64,000 nucleotides of DNA from Asanoa sp040676615. Its GTDB lineage: Bacteria; Actinomycetota; Actinomycetes; Mycobacteriales; Micromonosporaceae. The stretch covers positions 124,001 to 188,000 of the forward strand of contig NZ_JBFAPI010000015.1 of NCBI RefSeq assembly GCF_040676615.1, written 5' to 3'. Positions 24,562 through 34,349 of this stretch are shown here, one piece after another (positions within the stretch are counted from its first letter, which is position 1; every line of letters begins with the position of its first letter). Below the pieces are notes generated by a model. That model was given only the letters and a program-made list of their open reading frames with translations. It was not told the origin of the DNA and did no database searches. The position numbers were made by a program, and so were the translations under genes.

Positions 24562-25895
24562 CACAGGCTGTGCACCGCCTCCGCAAGCGCCGCCGGCACG
24601 TCTATCCGCACATGGTGCCCGTCGCGGACGCTTACCCTGCCATCGACCACCACATTCGTGACATCTGCGGCACTCGCGGCCAGGGCGACGCCGACCGGCG
24701 GGGCACCGGCGGTGCGCGGGCTGTCGGTGTTGACCGTCACCAGGTCGGCCCGCTCGCCGGCCGCGATGCGGCCCACGTCGGCCCAGCCCAGCGCGTTGTG
24801 ACCGGCCACCGACGCGGCCCGGATCAGCTCGGCGGGGGTGAAGTGGCCACGCCGCTCGGTGCGCAACCGCTCGCCGGCCTCGAGCGCGCGGGCCTCCTCG
24901 AACAGGTCGATCACGGTCTGGCTGTCGCTGCCCAGCGAGAGCGGGCTGCCGGCGTCGGCCAGCGCCCGGGCGGGCCCGATGCCGTCGGCGAGGTCGCGTT
25001 CGGTGGTGGGGCAAAAACAGACACCCGTGCCGGTGTCGCCCAACAGGGTGCGGTCGAGGTCGGTCAGGTGAGTGGCGTGGATCGCGGTCGACCGGGTGCC
25101 GAGCACGCCGCTGTCGGAGAGCAACTCGGTCGGGGTGCGCCCGTGCGCGGCCAGGCAGGCCTCGTTCTCGGCGCGCTGCTCGGAGAGGTGGAAATGCAGC
25201 GGGCGGCCGGCGGTGCGCTCGGCGAACTCGGGCAGCACCTCGGCCGGCACGGCCCGGACCGAGTGCAGGGCGGAGCCGATCCGCACGGTGTCGGTGTTGT
25301 CGGCGCTGGCCGCGTCGAGCCGTTCCAGCCGCTCGAAGTAGGCGTCGAGATCCTGGTCGCCGAAGCGGCGCTGGACCCCGTCGAGCGGGTCGCCATCGAC
25401 GCTCGAGGTCAGGTAGAGGGCGTCGAGCAAGGTGATCCGGATGCCGGCCTGGGCGGCGGCCTCGATCAGCACGGTGCCCATCACGTTGGGGTCGACGTAG
25501 GGCTCGCCGTCGACGTCGTGGTGCAGGTAGTGGAACTCGCCGACGGTGGTGATGCCGGAGAGCGCCATCTCGGCGTAGGTGGCCCGAGCCAGCGCCAGGT
25601 AGCGGTCGGGGTCGAGCCGGCCGGCGAGCGCGTACATCCGCTCCCGCCACGTCCAGAAGCTGCCGCGGTCGTCGGTGGTGCGGCCGCGCAGGGCGCGGTG
25701 GAACGCGTGCGAGTGGGCGTTGGCGAGCCCGGGCAGGGTCAGGCCCGGCAACCGGACCGCGTCGGGCGGCGGGGTCGCGACCCCGACGGTGATCGCCGAG
25801 AACCGCGAGTCGGTCACCTCGATCAGCACCCGGTCGGTCGGTGCCTGGTCAGAGCCCAGCCAGGCCCAGTCGGCGAACCACAGTCCATCGCTCAC
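24558..25895 (-). CDS. hutF: Formimidoylglutamate deiminase
   Basis: 445 residues. It deiminates N-formimidoyl-L-glutamate to N-formyl-L-glutamate and ammonia, the five-step branch of histidine degradation. Metal-binding LPGLANAHSHAFHRALRGR, TTVGEFHYLHHD, the HFHLSEQ histidines, STAIHATHL, CFCPTTERDLADG and the late LGSDSQTVIDLFEEAR are all as in HutF. ATGA/GTGA overlaps on both sides tie it tightly to the M20 gene and hutI. Because HutF makes formylglutamate, a deformylase is needed next; the adjacent M20 gene is the candidate. Confidence 0.94.
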   Translation of the reverse strand: MSDGLWFADWAWLGSDQAPTDRVLIEVTDSRFSAITVGVATPPPDAVRLPGLTLPGLANAHSHAFHRALRGRTTDDRGSFWTWRERMYALAGRLDPDRYLALARATYAEMALSGITTVGEFHYLHHDVDGEPYVDPNVMGTVLIEAAAQAGIRITLLDALYLTSSVDGDPLDGVQRRFGDQDLDAYFERLERLDAASADNTDTVRIGSALHSVRAVPAEVLPEFAERTAGRPLHFHLSEQRAENEACLAAHGRTPTELLSDSGVLGTRSTAIHATHLTDLDRTLLGDTGTGVCFCPTTERDLADGIGPARALADAGSPLSLGSDSQTVIDLFEEARALEAGERLRTERRGHFTPAELIRAASVAGHNALGWADVGRIAAGERADLVTVNTDSPRTAGAPPVGVALAASAADVTNVVVDGRVSVRDGHHVRIDVPAALAEAVHSLW

Positions 25896-27141
25896 GGTGC
25901 ACCCACCCCCTCGTCATGATCAACGAGTGGCCGGGCGGACAGTTCCTCCAGCACCCGGGCCAGCGCCTCCACGCCAGCGGCGCAGTCGTCGTCGGTCGCC
26001 GTCTCGGTCGGCGCGTGGCTGACACCGGTGGGGTTGCGGACGAACAGCATCGCCGTGGGCAGATGGGCGGACAGCACCCCGGCGTCGTGCCCGGCGCCGG
26101 TCGGCAGGATCGGCACGCCGCCGAGCAGGTCGGCCAGGCGGCCGGCGAGGCCCTCGTCGAACCGCACCTCCGGCGTCGTCGACTCGGCGGTGAACCGGAT
26201 CGCCGTGCCGTCGCGCCCGGCCCGCTCGGTCGCCTTCATGGCAACGGCCTCGACCAACTCGGCCAGCGTGGCGCCGTCGGCCGCTCGGGCGTCGAGCCAG
26301 CCGCGGACCGCCGCGGGGATCGCGTTGGTCGCGTTGGGTGTGACCTCGACCCGTCCGACGGTCGCGTGCGCGCCGCGCAGCCGAGCCTCCTTGTTGGCGG
26401 CGAGCACCGTGAACGCGTAGGTCAGCATCGGGTCGTGCCGATCGGTCATCAGCGTGGTGCCGGCGTGGTTGCCCTCGCCCTCGACGTCGAAGCGCCACCG
26501 CCCGTGCGGCCAGATCGCGCTGGCCACCCCGACCGGAGCGGTCAGCGCCCGGCCCTGCTCGACGTGCAACTCGATGTAGGCGTCGAAGCCCGCGACCAGG
26601 TCGGGTCGCGCACCGGCCGGCGCGGCGCCGAAGACGTCGCCCAGGCTCAGGCCGTCGCGGTCGGTCAGCGCGGCGGCCCGCTCGGGGTCGATCGCGCCGG
26701 TCAACAGCCGCGACCCGAGGCAGGCGATGCCGAACCGGGAGCCCTCCTCCTCGGCGAAGGCCGCGACGGTGATCGGCCGGGTCGGCCGGAAGCCGCGCTC
26801 GCGCAACAGATCGACCGCGAGAAACGCGGACACGATCCCGAGCGGCCCGTCATAGGCCCCACCATGCGGAACCGAATCGAAGTGACTGCCGGTGAGCACG
26901 CCACCGGACCGGCCATCGTCGGCCGCCCAGGTGGCGAAGAGGTTGCCGTTGCCGTCGTGGGTCACCGGCATCCGCCGAGCGGCGGCGGCCGCCTTGAACC
27001 AGTCCCGGAGCGCGATTTCCGCCGGCGACCACGCGAAGCGCAGGTAGCCCCCGCCGGGGGCGCGGCCGATGCCGGACAGCTCGGCCCACGCCTCCCGGAA
27101 GGTGTGGACCAGGGCGGAATCGCGGGACAACACAGGCTCCT

Positions 27142-27145
<4 letters not shown>
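25892..27145 (-). CDS. M20 amidohydrolase (allantoate/N-carbamoyl amino acid hydrolase type), probable formylglutamate-degrading enzyme
   Basis: 417 residues, M20 metallopeptidase fold with a dimerisation insert. Metal ligands: SHFDSVPHGGAYDGPLG (His, then Asp), AEEEGSRFG (Glu pair), ELHVEQG (His) and the C-terminal PTGAGHDAGVLS (His). The FDVEGEGNHAGTTLM segment is the substrate-contact region of the allantoate/beta-ureidopropionase subgroup. It starts where hutU ends and ends where hutF starts, inside an otherwise complete hut operon with no hutG, so it probably releases formate from N-formylglutamate. The same arrangement is, from memory, conserved in streptomycetes. The biochemical step is inference. 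Confidence 0.85.
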
Positions 27146-28776
<1,631 letters not shown>

Positions 28777-28828
28777 GGTTGGCCTCCTTCTAGTGGGTGT
28801 CTCGTGGATCAGGCCGGCTCCGCCGGGC

Positions 28829-29671
28829 CTAACTCACGAACAATTGACGACGGGACGCGGACCGTTCGAACTCTTCGAGCCGGCCCTGTGCCTCGGCCGG
28901 GGCGGCGTCGCAGAGCGCCTGCAGCAGCACCATGGCCAGCGCCATCGGGGCCGCGTGCAGGTCGAAGACGAGTTGGGCGCCGACGGCGGCGGTCAGCACC
29001 ACGTCGGCATGGTCGGCGGCCGGGCCGACCGCGGAGTCGGTGATCAACACGATCGACAGGCCGTCGGCGCGGGCGGCCCGCAGCGCCTCGACCGCCTCGC
29101 GGGGATAACGCGGAAGGACGATCGCGAGCAGCGCTGTCGCGCCAGCGGCCCGGGCCTGGTCGACCCGGTCGGCGAGCATGCTGCCGCCGGTGTCGAGCAG
29201 TCTGACATCAGGATGGACTTTAGCGGCGAAATAGCTGAAATAGCCGGCCAGCGGCGCCGCCGATCGCAACCCGAGCACCGGCAGCGGCCGGCTCGTCGCC
29301 AGCAGCGCGCCGGCCGCCGTCAGCCGCTCCTGATCGTGCAGCCGACCGGCCAGGTCGTGCAGGTTGTCGGCCTCGGCCCGCAAGGCCAGCTGGAGTTCGT
29401 TGTCACCGTCGGGCTTGGGCCAGGCGATGTCGATCGCCGGGCTGACCAGCTCGCGGAGCTTGCGGCGCAGCGCCGGATAGCCGTCGTAGCCCAGCGCCAT
29501 CGCCAGCCGGGTCACGCTCGGCTGGCTGACCTGGGCCAGCTCGGCGACCTCGGAGGCCGACAGGTAGGCCGCCGAGGTGGCGTTCTGCACCAGGCAGTGC
29601 GCGATCCGCCGCTGGGTCGGCGTCAGCCGCACCCCGCGAAACAGATCGACCACCCGAACGCCTTCATTCAC
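28829..29671 (-). CDS. RpiR/MurR-family regulator, probable hut regulator
   Basis: 280 residues from the GTG at 29671. N-terminal RpiR helix-turn-helix (LTPTQRRIAHCLVQNA; SASEVAELAQVSQPSVTRLA; LGYDGYPALRRKLRELV) and a C-terminal SIS sugar-isomerase-like sensor (VLGLRSAAPLAGYFSYFA; LDTGGSMLADRV; IVLITDSAVGPAA). The frame is open to an ATG at 29758, but a candidate promoter at 29678-29707 would place the transcript start near the GTG, favouring a leaderless message. It heads the hut operon in the same direction, so histidine or urocanate sensing is plausible. SIS domains usually bind phosphosugars, so the ligand is open. Confidence 0.88.
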   Translation of the reverse strand: MNEGVRVVDLFRGVRLTPTQRRIAHCLVQNATSAAYLSASEVAELAQVSQPSVTRLAMALGYDGYPALRRKLRELVSPAIDIAWPKPDGDNELQLALRAEADNLHDLAGRLHDQERLTAAGALLATSRPLPVLGLRSAAPLAGYFSYFAAKVHPDVRLLDTGGSMLADRVDQARAAGATALLAIVLPRYPREAVEALRAARADGLSIVLITDSAVGPAADHADVVLTAAVGAQLVFDLHAAPMALAMVLLQALCDAAPAEAQGRLEEFERSASRRQLFVS

Positions 29672-29677
29672 TCCGGC

Positions 29678-29707
29678 AGAGTATGCATAGAGCCATTCAA
29701 CAAACAA
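29678..29707 (-). promoter_or_regulatory. Candidate sigma70-type promoter of the rpiR-hut operon
   Basis: On the minus strand, TTGTTT (29707-29702), an 18-base spacer and TACTCT (29683-29678) lie 6 bases before the GTG of the rpiR gene, in a short AT-rich island. The spacer holds the palindrome GTATGCATAC partly overlapping the -10, a possible operator. Confidence 0.4.
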
Positions 29708-29778
29708 GTACGCGCCGCGATTCTGTGGTGACAACAATCTGCGTGACGCCGCCATCACACTCTGCTAGAACTGCCGGG

Positions 29779-30612
29779 GTGAACCGGACGAGAGTTCGAC
29801 GAGCCATCGCCCGCACGCCACTGGCCCCCGTGGCGGCGTTCCCCAAGCGACTGCGCCGGGTGGCCCGCCACGACGCCCAGGTCATCGGCACTTCGGTGCG
29901 GTGGCTCTTCACCTCCCGCGAACACCACAACTACACCTACGAGTTGACCAAGCTGTCCCGCGAACACCTGGCCTGGTTCGTCAGCATCACCTGCGCCGTG
30001 CCGGTCGCCACGGTCCGCGGCTACTTCGCCGAGATCGACGGCGACGCGGCCTTGCGCGGCCACATCACGGCGGCCACCACGGCCTCAGCCCGCCGCGGCC
30101 TCGCCGACAAGCAGGTCAGATATGCCAGACGCATCGGCTGGTACGCGATCGTGCGCGCCAAACGCCCCGCCCACGTCGTCGAGACAGGCGTCGACAAAGG
30201 GCTCGGGACCTGCGTACTCGCGGCTGCTCTGCTCCGAAACACCGCCGAGGGCGCACCCGGCCGGTGCAGTTCCCTGGACATCAACCCGGATGCCGGCTAT
30301 CTGGCCCGCGGCGCGCCGTGGTGCGACGTCGTCGACCTGATCATCGGCGACTCGATCGCCTCGATCGGCGCGCTCGACCGAAAGGTAGACATCTTCCTGC
30401 ACGACAGCGACCACAGCGCCGCCCATGAACGACGCGAGTTCGAGGCGGCCGAGGCCAAGCTCTCGCCCGCCGCCATCCTGCTGACCGACAACGTCACGGC
30501 GACCAACGTGCTGGCCGAGCACGCCGAACGCACCGGCCGTCGCTTCCTGGCCTACCGGGAAACGCCGGCCGGGCATTGGTTCCCGGGTGACGGAATAGGT
30601 CTCGCCTGGTAG
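29779..30612 (+). CDS. Class I SAM-dependent methyltransferase-like protein
   Basis: 277 residues from the GTG at 29779 (GGGG just upstream). A basic N-terminus (VNRTRVRRAIART) precedes a helical region. The Rossmann core starts near residue 130: HVVETGVDKGLGTCVLAAAL (motif I), CSSLDINPDAG (motif II acidic), VDLIIGDSIASI and KVDIFLHDSDHSAAHERREF. This last segment, with its D-S-D-H, is typical of the Methyltransf_24 group. The C-terminus GHWFPGDGIGLAW is distinctive. Divergent from rpiR; 24 bases before the MOSC gene. Substrate unknown; the start could be further upstream. Confidence 0.78.
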   Translation: MNRTRVRRAIARTPLAPVAAFPKRLRRVARHDAQVIGTSVRWLFTSREHHNYTYELTKLSREHLAWFVSITCAVPVATVRGYFAEIDGDAALRGHITAATTASARRGLADKQVRYARRIGWYAIVRAKRPAHVVETGVDKGLGTCVLAAALLRNTAEGAPGRCSSLDINPDAGYLARGAPWCDVVDLIIGDSIASIGALDRKVDIFLHDSDHSAAHERREFEAAEAKLSPAAILLTDNVTATNVLAEHAERTGRRFLAYRETPAGHWFPGDGIGLAW

Positions 30613-30636
30613 CGCCGTCGATGAGACCCTGAGGCG

Positions 30637-31446
30637 ATGCGATTGGGGAGCATCTACACCTACCCGGTGAAGGGTTGTCACCGCGTCAGCCATGACCGCG
30701 CCCGCGTCGAGCCGTGGGGCCTGGCCGGCGACCGCCGCTGGATGATCGTCGACACCGACGGCGTCGGCGTGACCCAGCGCGAAACCGCGGCGTTGGTCCT
30801 CCTCGACGCGGCCGTCCAGCCCGGCGCGCTCAGACTGGCGGCGCCGGGTCGCCGCGAGATCACAATCCAGGAGCCGTCGGCGTACGAGCTGGAAGTCAAG
30901 ATCTTCAAAAGCCGGCGCGCGACGGTCCCGGCGCGGCCCGCGGGCGCGGCGGCCGACGAGTGGCTCAGCGATTTCCTCGACCGCCCGGTCCGCCTGGTGT
31001 TCCTGCACGACCCGACCGCGCACACCGCCGGCGCCAGCTCGAGCGTCGACACGGTCACCTTCGCCGACGCCTACCCGCTGCTGCTGGCCAACGCCGCCTC
31101 ACAGGACGCGGTCAACGATTGGCTGCTCGAGTCCGGCGACGAGCCGGTCCCGATCACCCGCTTCCGCCCCAACCTGGTCGTCGAGGGCGCCCGCCCGTGG
31201 GCCGAAGACGACTGGGTCGGCGGCCGCCTGCGCATCGGCGAGGCCACCTTCCGCGCGATCAGCCTGTGCGACCGCTGCGTGGTGACGACCATCGACCAGG
31301 AGACGGCCGAGAAGGGCAAACAGCCGTTGCGGGCGCTCGGTCAACACCGCAACATCGACCAGGGCCTGATGTTCGGCCTCAACCTGGTCCCCGAGGACCC
31401 GGCCGCGGTCGCCGTCGGCGACGACGTCGAGCTCCTAGACGTCTAA
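30637..31446 (+). CDS. MOSC-domain molybdenum/sulfur-carrier protein
   Basis: 269 residues. The N-terminal beta-barrel (LGSIYTYPVKGCHRVSHDRA; LAGDRRWMIVDTDGVGVTQR) and the C-terminal MOSC domain (TRFRPNLVVEGARPWAEDDW; ISLCDRCVVTTIDQETAEKG; GLMFGLNLVPED) are complete. The conserved Cys that carries sulfur lies in CDRCVV. The family includes YcbX/mARC-type N-hydroxylate reductase components and MOCO sulfurase-like proteins. No partner gene is nearby. The 3' end overlaps the convergent DUF1905 gene by 12 bases. The substrate cannot be inferred. Confidence 0.9.
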   Translation: MRLGSIYTYPVKGCHRVSHDRARVEPWGLAGDRRWMIVDTDGVGVTQRETAALVLLDAAVQPGALRLAAPGRREITIQEPSAYELEVKIFKSRRATVPARPAGAAADEWLSDFLDRPVRLVFLHDPTAHTAGASSSVDTVTFADAYPLLLANAASQDAVNDWLLESGDEPVPITRFRPNLVVEGARPWAEDDWVGGRLRIGEATFRAISLCDRCVVTTIDQETAEKGKQPLRALGQHRNIDQGLMFGLNLVPEDPAAVAVGDDVELLDV

Positions 31447-31722
31447 GGTCAGCCGCACCGTGACGAGGTCACCGACGTCGACCCGCTCAGCCTTCCGCAC
31501 GGCGGTCTTGACCGGCACGACGTAGCGCCCATCCTTGGGCCAGAGCGACGTCGTCCACCCGGTGCCCCCGATCCGCGCGGCGACCGGAATCATCCCCCAC
31601 CCATAGCTGAGCAGATCAGCATTGGCGGCCAGCTCAACACACTCAGCCTCCGGAACCCAAACAAAATGCCACGGCGCCGGCCCCTTCCAGAAGAAGATCT
31701 CGCCGTCGAACTGCAGGTCCAT
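31435..31722 (-). CDS. DUF1905-family small beta-barrel protein
   Basis: 95 residues from the ATG at 31722. The pattern FDGEIFFWKGPAPWHFVWVP, SYGWGMIPVAARIGGTGWTT, SLWPKDGRYVVPVKTAVRKA and VGDLVTVRLTLDV is that of DUF1905, a small beta-barrel often fused to YdeI-type proteins. It follows the immunity-like gene on the same strand after 106 bases and may be an unrelated neighbour. Function unknown. Confidence 0.85.
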   Translation of the reverse strand: MDLQFDGEIFFWKGPAPWHFVWVPEAECVELAANADLLSYGWGMIPVAARIGGTGWTTSLWPKDGRYVVPVKTAVRKAERVDVGDLVTVRLTLDV

Positions 31723-31828
31723 CGGCCCACCATAGGGTCTGAGCACCGCGAACGGTACGCACGTCTGCGTCGCCAGGTCGCTCCCAAAAGGAGCAGTTCG
31801 GCCTGAGGGCCAGGCACCAGCGCTCGGC

Positions 31829-32269
31829 TCAGAAGAGCCGGCCGCGGTATGGGTGCCGTCGTTGCCAGGTTTCCTCCCACAGCAGCACCTCGGCTTCTGG
31901 CCGCGGCAGATCGGGCCAATAGTCGCGGACGACGCCAGGTGTTTCCGGCCGGCTGGCGAGGAAGGTCCAGTAGATCTCGACGACCTCACGGAACTCGAGC
32001 AGGCTGTATTGCCCGCGTTCGTCTTCTGACCAGTAGTTGCTGAACGTCACACCATCCTTTGTCAAGGCGAGTCGATAGTGTTCGCTCTCCCACGGTTCGG
32101 CTGGCCGCCCGGCTGCTACATCGTCGACCATCGCGAGGGCGTCCAGACAGGCACCCATCAGCAGCGACATGTCGATGATCGCCCATGCCCCGAGGGCGCG
32201 GTAGCGCTGGTCGTCGACCTCGAAGCGCGGGGTGCCCAGGTCGGAGAGGTGGAATCGGATGAAGCTCAT
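31829..32269 (-). CDS. Candidate immunity protein for the EndoU toxin
   Basis: 146 residues from the ATG at 32269 (GAGGGG upstream). Acidic, soluble, without membrane segments; notable stretches are FEVDDQRYRALGAWAIIDMS, GVTFSNYWSEDERGQYSLLE and EETWQRRHPYRGRLF. I do not recognise a family. It begins 20 bases after the EndoU stop on the same strand, the position and size expected of a cognate immunity gene in polymorphic toxin loci. Role is by position only. Confidence 0.6.
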   Translation of the reverse strand: MSFIRFHLSDLGTPRFEVDDQRYRALGAWAIIDMSLLMGACLDALAMVDDVAAGRPAEPWESEHYRLALTKDGVTFSNYWSEDERGQYSLLEFREVVEIYWTFLASRPETPGVVRDYWPDLPRPEAEVLLWEETWQRRHPYRGRLF

Positions 32270-32288
32270 GCGCGCCCCTCGTGAGTCA

Positions 32289-32798
32289 TCAGGGGAGGAC
32301 CGGCCAGCCGTGTCGTAGCGCGCCGGTCGCTGGGTCGAGGTAGCCCTGGATGACGATCCCGGAGTGCCTTCCTTCCCACATGTTAGTAGTGCCAGGTACT
32401 CGCGTGTGATCGCGGAAAGCACCCGAGATGGCGGCGTCAACCTGCCCCGGAGTCCAGTGGTCAGGAAAGAACGAGCTGAAACCATCCCCTGCCTTGGGCT
32501 TCCACCTGCCCTGTGGCGGGTCTAGCAGAGGGTCGAAGAACTCGGGTCGGGCTGTGTAAATTCCCGTCCCGGTATCGCGGGTGATCGAGCCGGGCTTCAA
32601 ACGTCGCCCCGGAAAGTCCTGGCCTCCGGGGCGGTAGTGGTAGCCGCTTCCCTTCGGCTTCGTCGGCCGGACGTCACCTCGGAAGACATGGTCACGGCCG
32701 TGAGGCGTCATTCGCCCGGGACGATTGCGCTTCTCGGCCCGGCGCAGATAGCGCAGCGCCGCGCGGATCACCTTGCCGCCGGCCTTCCCTCTGGGCAC
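32289..32798 (-). CDS. EndoU-type nuclease toxin domain
   Basis: 169 residues, GTG at 32798. A basic N-terminus (KVIRAALRYLRRAEKRNRPG) leads into a bacterial EndoU fold: HGRDHVFRGDV and GSGYHYRPGGQ (the two catalytic histidines), TGIYTARPEFFDP, FSSFFPDHWTPGQVDAAISG and GRHSGIVIQGYLDPATGALR ending HGWPVLP. EndoU domains cleave RNA, often tRNA, and serve as the lethal tip of secreted toxins. The upstream WXG-type gene is in the same frame: its TGA (32804-32802) is followed by CCG and then this GTG. The toxin may be made by re-initiation, by UGA readthrough, or be a split or broken form of one protein. A weak GAGG precedes the GTG by 9 bases. Confidence 0.82.
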   Translation of the reverse strand: MPRGKAGGKVIRAALRYLRRAEKRNRPGRMTPHGRDHVFRGDVRPTKPKGSGYHYRPGGQDFPGRRLKPGSITRDTGTGIYTARPEFFDPLLDPPQGRWKPKAGDGFSSFFPDHWTPGQVDAAISGAFRDHTRVPGTTNMWEGRHSGIVIQGYLDPATGALRHGWPVLP

Positions 32799-32801
32799 CG
32801 G

Positions 32802-33296
32802 TCAGGCCTCGAGGAGGGTCGAGATGACTTCGTCGAACAGGGCGCCGACCGCGACGCGGGTCAGTTGTTGGAAGATCGGGATTTCGGCCAGGGACGCGCC
32901 GACGGTGACTGTCGCCGTGGCTATTGCCTGGGCTATCTCGATGGCCAGGATGGTCAGTTGGACGATGACCGCGACCTTCAGTGCCAACACGATCGTGCCG
33001 CAGATGATCAGGCCTGTGCCGGTCAGGATCGCCGCCGGCATGCCGTCGCGCATGGTGGCCAGGGGGCTGTTCTCGTTGGTCCACCATGACTCGAAGGCCG
33101 TGATGTCGGCGCCCGCGTTGGTCGACCAGACCGGCGATGCGCCCGCCTGGGTCGATGTTGTCAACCTGTCGAGGGTGGTCGCGAAATTGAGCCAGGCCTG
33201 GCCCATCTCGAACAGCTTGTCTTCGTCGGCCTCGGGCCAGGTGTAGCCGAGAACGCCGAGCAACGAGCGCAGCTCACCCGGCAGGTCGAGCGACAT
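32802..33296 (-). CDS. WXG/CpnT-type N-terminal trafficking domain of an ESX toxin
   Basis: 164 residues. LPGELRSLLGVLGYTWPEAD and KLFEMGQAWLNFATTLDRL are the hallmark opening of actinobacterial WXG100-like toxin N-termini; FESWWTNENSP follows. Two hydrophobic helices (AAILTGTGLIICGTIVLALK; VIVQLTILAIEIAQAIATA) and an amphipathic tail (LTRVAVGALFDEVISTLLEA) complete the usual module. Normally this runs straight into a linker and nuclease tip. Here a single TGA (context TGA-C) ends it, and the EndoU domain follows in frame one sense codon later. It begins one base after the stop of the EspC-like gene. Role: delivery through the type VII (ESX) secretion system. Confidence 0.82.
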   Translation of the reverse strand: MSLDLPGELRSLLGVLGYTWPEADEDKLFEMGQAWLNFATTLDRLTTSTQAGASPVWSTNAGADITAFESWWTNENSPLATMRDGMPAAILTGTGLIICGTIVLALKVAVIVQLTILAIEIAQAIATATVTVGASLAEIPIFQQLTRVAVGALFDEVISTLLEA

Positions 33297-33297
33297 C

Positions 33298-33618
33298 TCA
33301 CCCTCCGAAGGCTTCGAACGCGCCGCGGATCCGGTCCTCGACCTCGCGATAGCCCGCCGCCATGCCGCCCAGGTCGAAGCCGGCCGCTTCGACCTCGTCT
33401 GCCGCCGCCGCGAAGCATTCGAAGGCCCACTCGGCGACCTCTTCGTGGGCCGCGCCGATCAGCGAACCGATCTCGTCGGCGCCCCACGGTGCACCGAAGC
33501 CCGACAACTCCGCCTGGAAGGCGCGCAGCGCGGACGCGAACTCGCCGGCCACTCGCGACAGCTCAACACCCGAGGCGTCGAGAGAGTGCGGGTCGACGCT
33601 GAAACCTTGGCTGCTCAC
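33298..33618 (-). CDS. EspC-like ESX secretion target
   Basis: 106 residues, all helical. FSVDPHSLDASGVELSRVAG, a central GFGAPWGADEIGSLIG (W-G turn in place of WXG) and MAAGYREVEDRIRGAFEAF match the WXG100/EspC-type small secreted partners that fold as helical hairpins and accompany ESX toxins. GTG start overlaps the YbaB-like stop (GTGA), and its own stop is one base from the toxin N-domain gene, so the cluster is tightly co-translated. Confidence 0.82.
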   Translation of the reverse strand: MSSQGFSVDPHSLDASGVELSRVAGEFASALRAFQAELSGFGAPWGADEIGSLIGAAHEEVAEWAFECFAAAADEVEAAGFDLGGMAAGYREVEDRIRGAFEAFGG

Positions 33619-34001
33619 CGCGGATCTCCCGCCCGGCGGACCAACGCCGCCTGGGCGTCGAGCAGCGACGACGTGAACGCGGCGAGCTGGCGCGATGCGC
33701 GCTCCTGGATGTCGCGTAACTCGGCGCCGAGCCCGGTGAGATCAACGGCCGACCCGGGGAGGTCGGCCAGGGCGGCGTTGACCGCGGCGGTCAACTCGGC
33801 GGCCAGCTCCGCCGGTGGCAGGCCGAGCGCGAGGGGGTCGAGCGAGATGCCCACCACCCGGCCGGGCGCGGCGGCCTCAACGGTGATCAGGCCGTCGGCC
33901 GCGACGCCGACACCGTGCGGCGACGAAGAACCACTGTGGACAGAAGATAGGGCGTCGGTCGTTTCGGCAAGGAGCCGGAGCAGACCGGAGGGGTCGGTCA
34001 T
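33615..34001 (-). CDS. YbaB/EbfC-like protein
   Basis: 128 residues from the ATG at 34001. The core GLITVEAAAPGRVVGISLDP, LPPAELAAELTAAVNAALAD and the C-terminal helix LRDIQERASRQLAAFTSSLL fit the YbaB/EbfC dimeric fold, versions of which head many actinobacterial ESX toxin operons. It is the first gene of the toxin operon and overlaps the EspC-like gene. Possible chaperone or nucleoid-associated role; unproven. An ATG 9 codons upstream is possible but less likely. Confidence 0.72.
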   Translation of the reverse strand: MTDPSGLLRLLAETTDALSSVHSGSSSPHGVGVAADGLITVEAAAPGRVVGISLDPLALGLPPAELAAELTAAVNAALADLPGSAVDLTGLGAELRDIQERASRQLAAFTSSLLDAQAALVRRAGDPR

Positions 34002-34349
34002 GTCACGGACTGTAGAGCGTCGATGCATTCAGGGTGACGGACAAAGTGGGCGGTGCCGCAATGATGCGAAGGGTATCGACGCCGATCATGCTCTGAGTCC
34101 CGGGATCTATATCAGTCCAGTGGCGCCGGGCACATCGGGCTCAACATGCAGGGTCGCGTCTCGTGGACGGCCGTAGCCGCGCCCCGCGGCAATGCGGGGA
34201 ACGTGACGACCCATACGTCCACGCCGCGATCAGACCGATATCTCCGGGTCAACGTGATCGATACGGCCGGGCCGGCGCGGTTCGACGGCGTATGCCAGCT
34301 GATCTTGGGAAGGGGTTTTCTGACGGACCCCTTCCCTACACTGGCTCGC
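34002..34349. other. Divergent intergenic region, toxin operon / two-component system
   Basis: About 350 bases between the YbaB-like gene (-) and the histidine kinase (+). The kinase frame is open upstream to 34146, but that translation shows no family features. Apart from the candidate -10 before the kinase, I see no element here; promoters of both units must lie within it. Confidence 0.6.
34337..34342 (+). promoter_or_regulatory. Candidate -10 element of the histidine kinase gene
   Basis: TACACT fits the actinobacterial TAnnnT -10 consensus and ends 7 bases before the GTG at 34350, implying a leaderless transcript. No convincing -35 was found. Confidence 0.3.

Noticed and set aside
32802..32804. 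TGA as a selenocysteine codon in the EndoU toxin
   Set aside because: No SECIS-like hairpin was recognised after the codon, and the position lies in a linker, not at a catalytic residue; readthrough, re-initiation or mutation are simpler.
34146..34349. Longer N-terminus for the histidine kinase
   Set aside because: The extra 68 residues lack family similarity, and a -10-like box lies just before the GTG at 34350.
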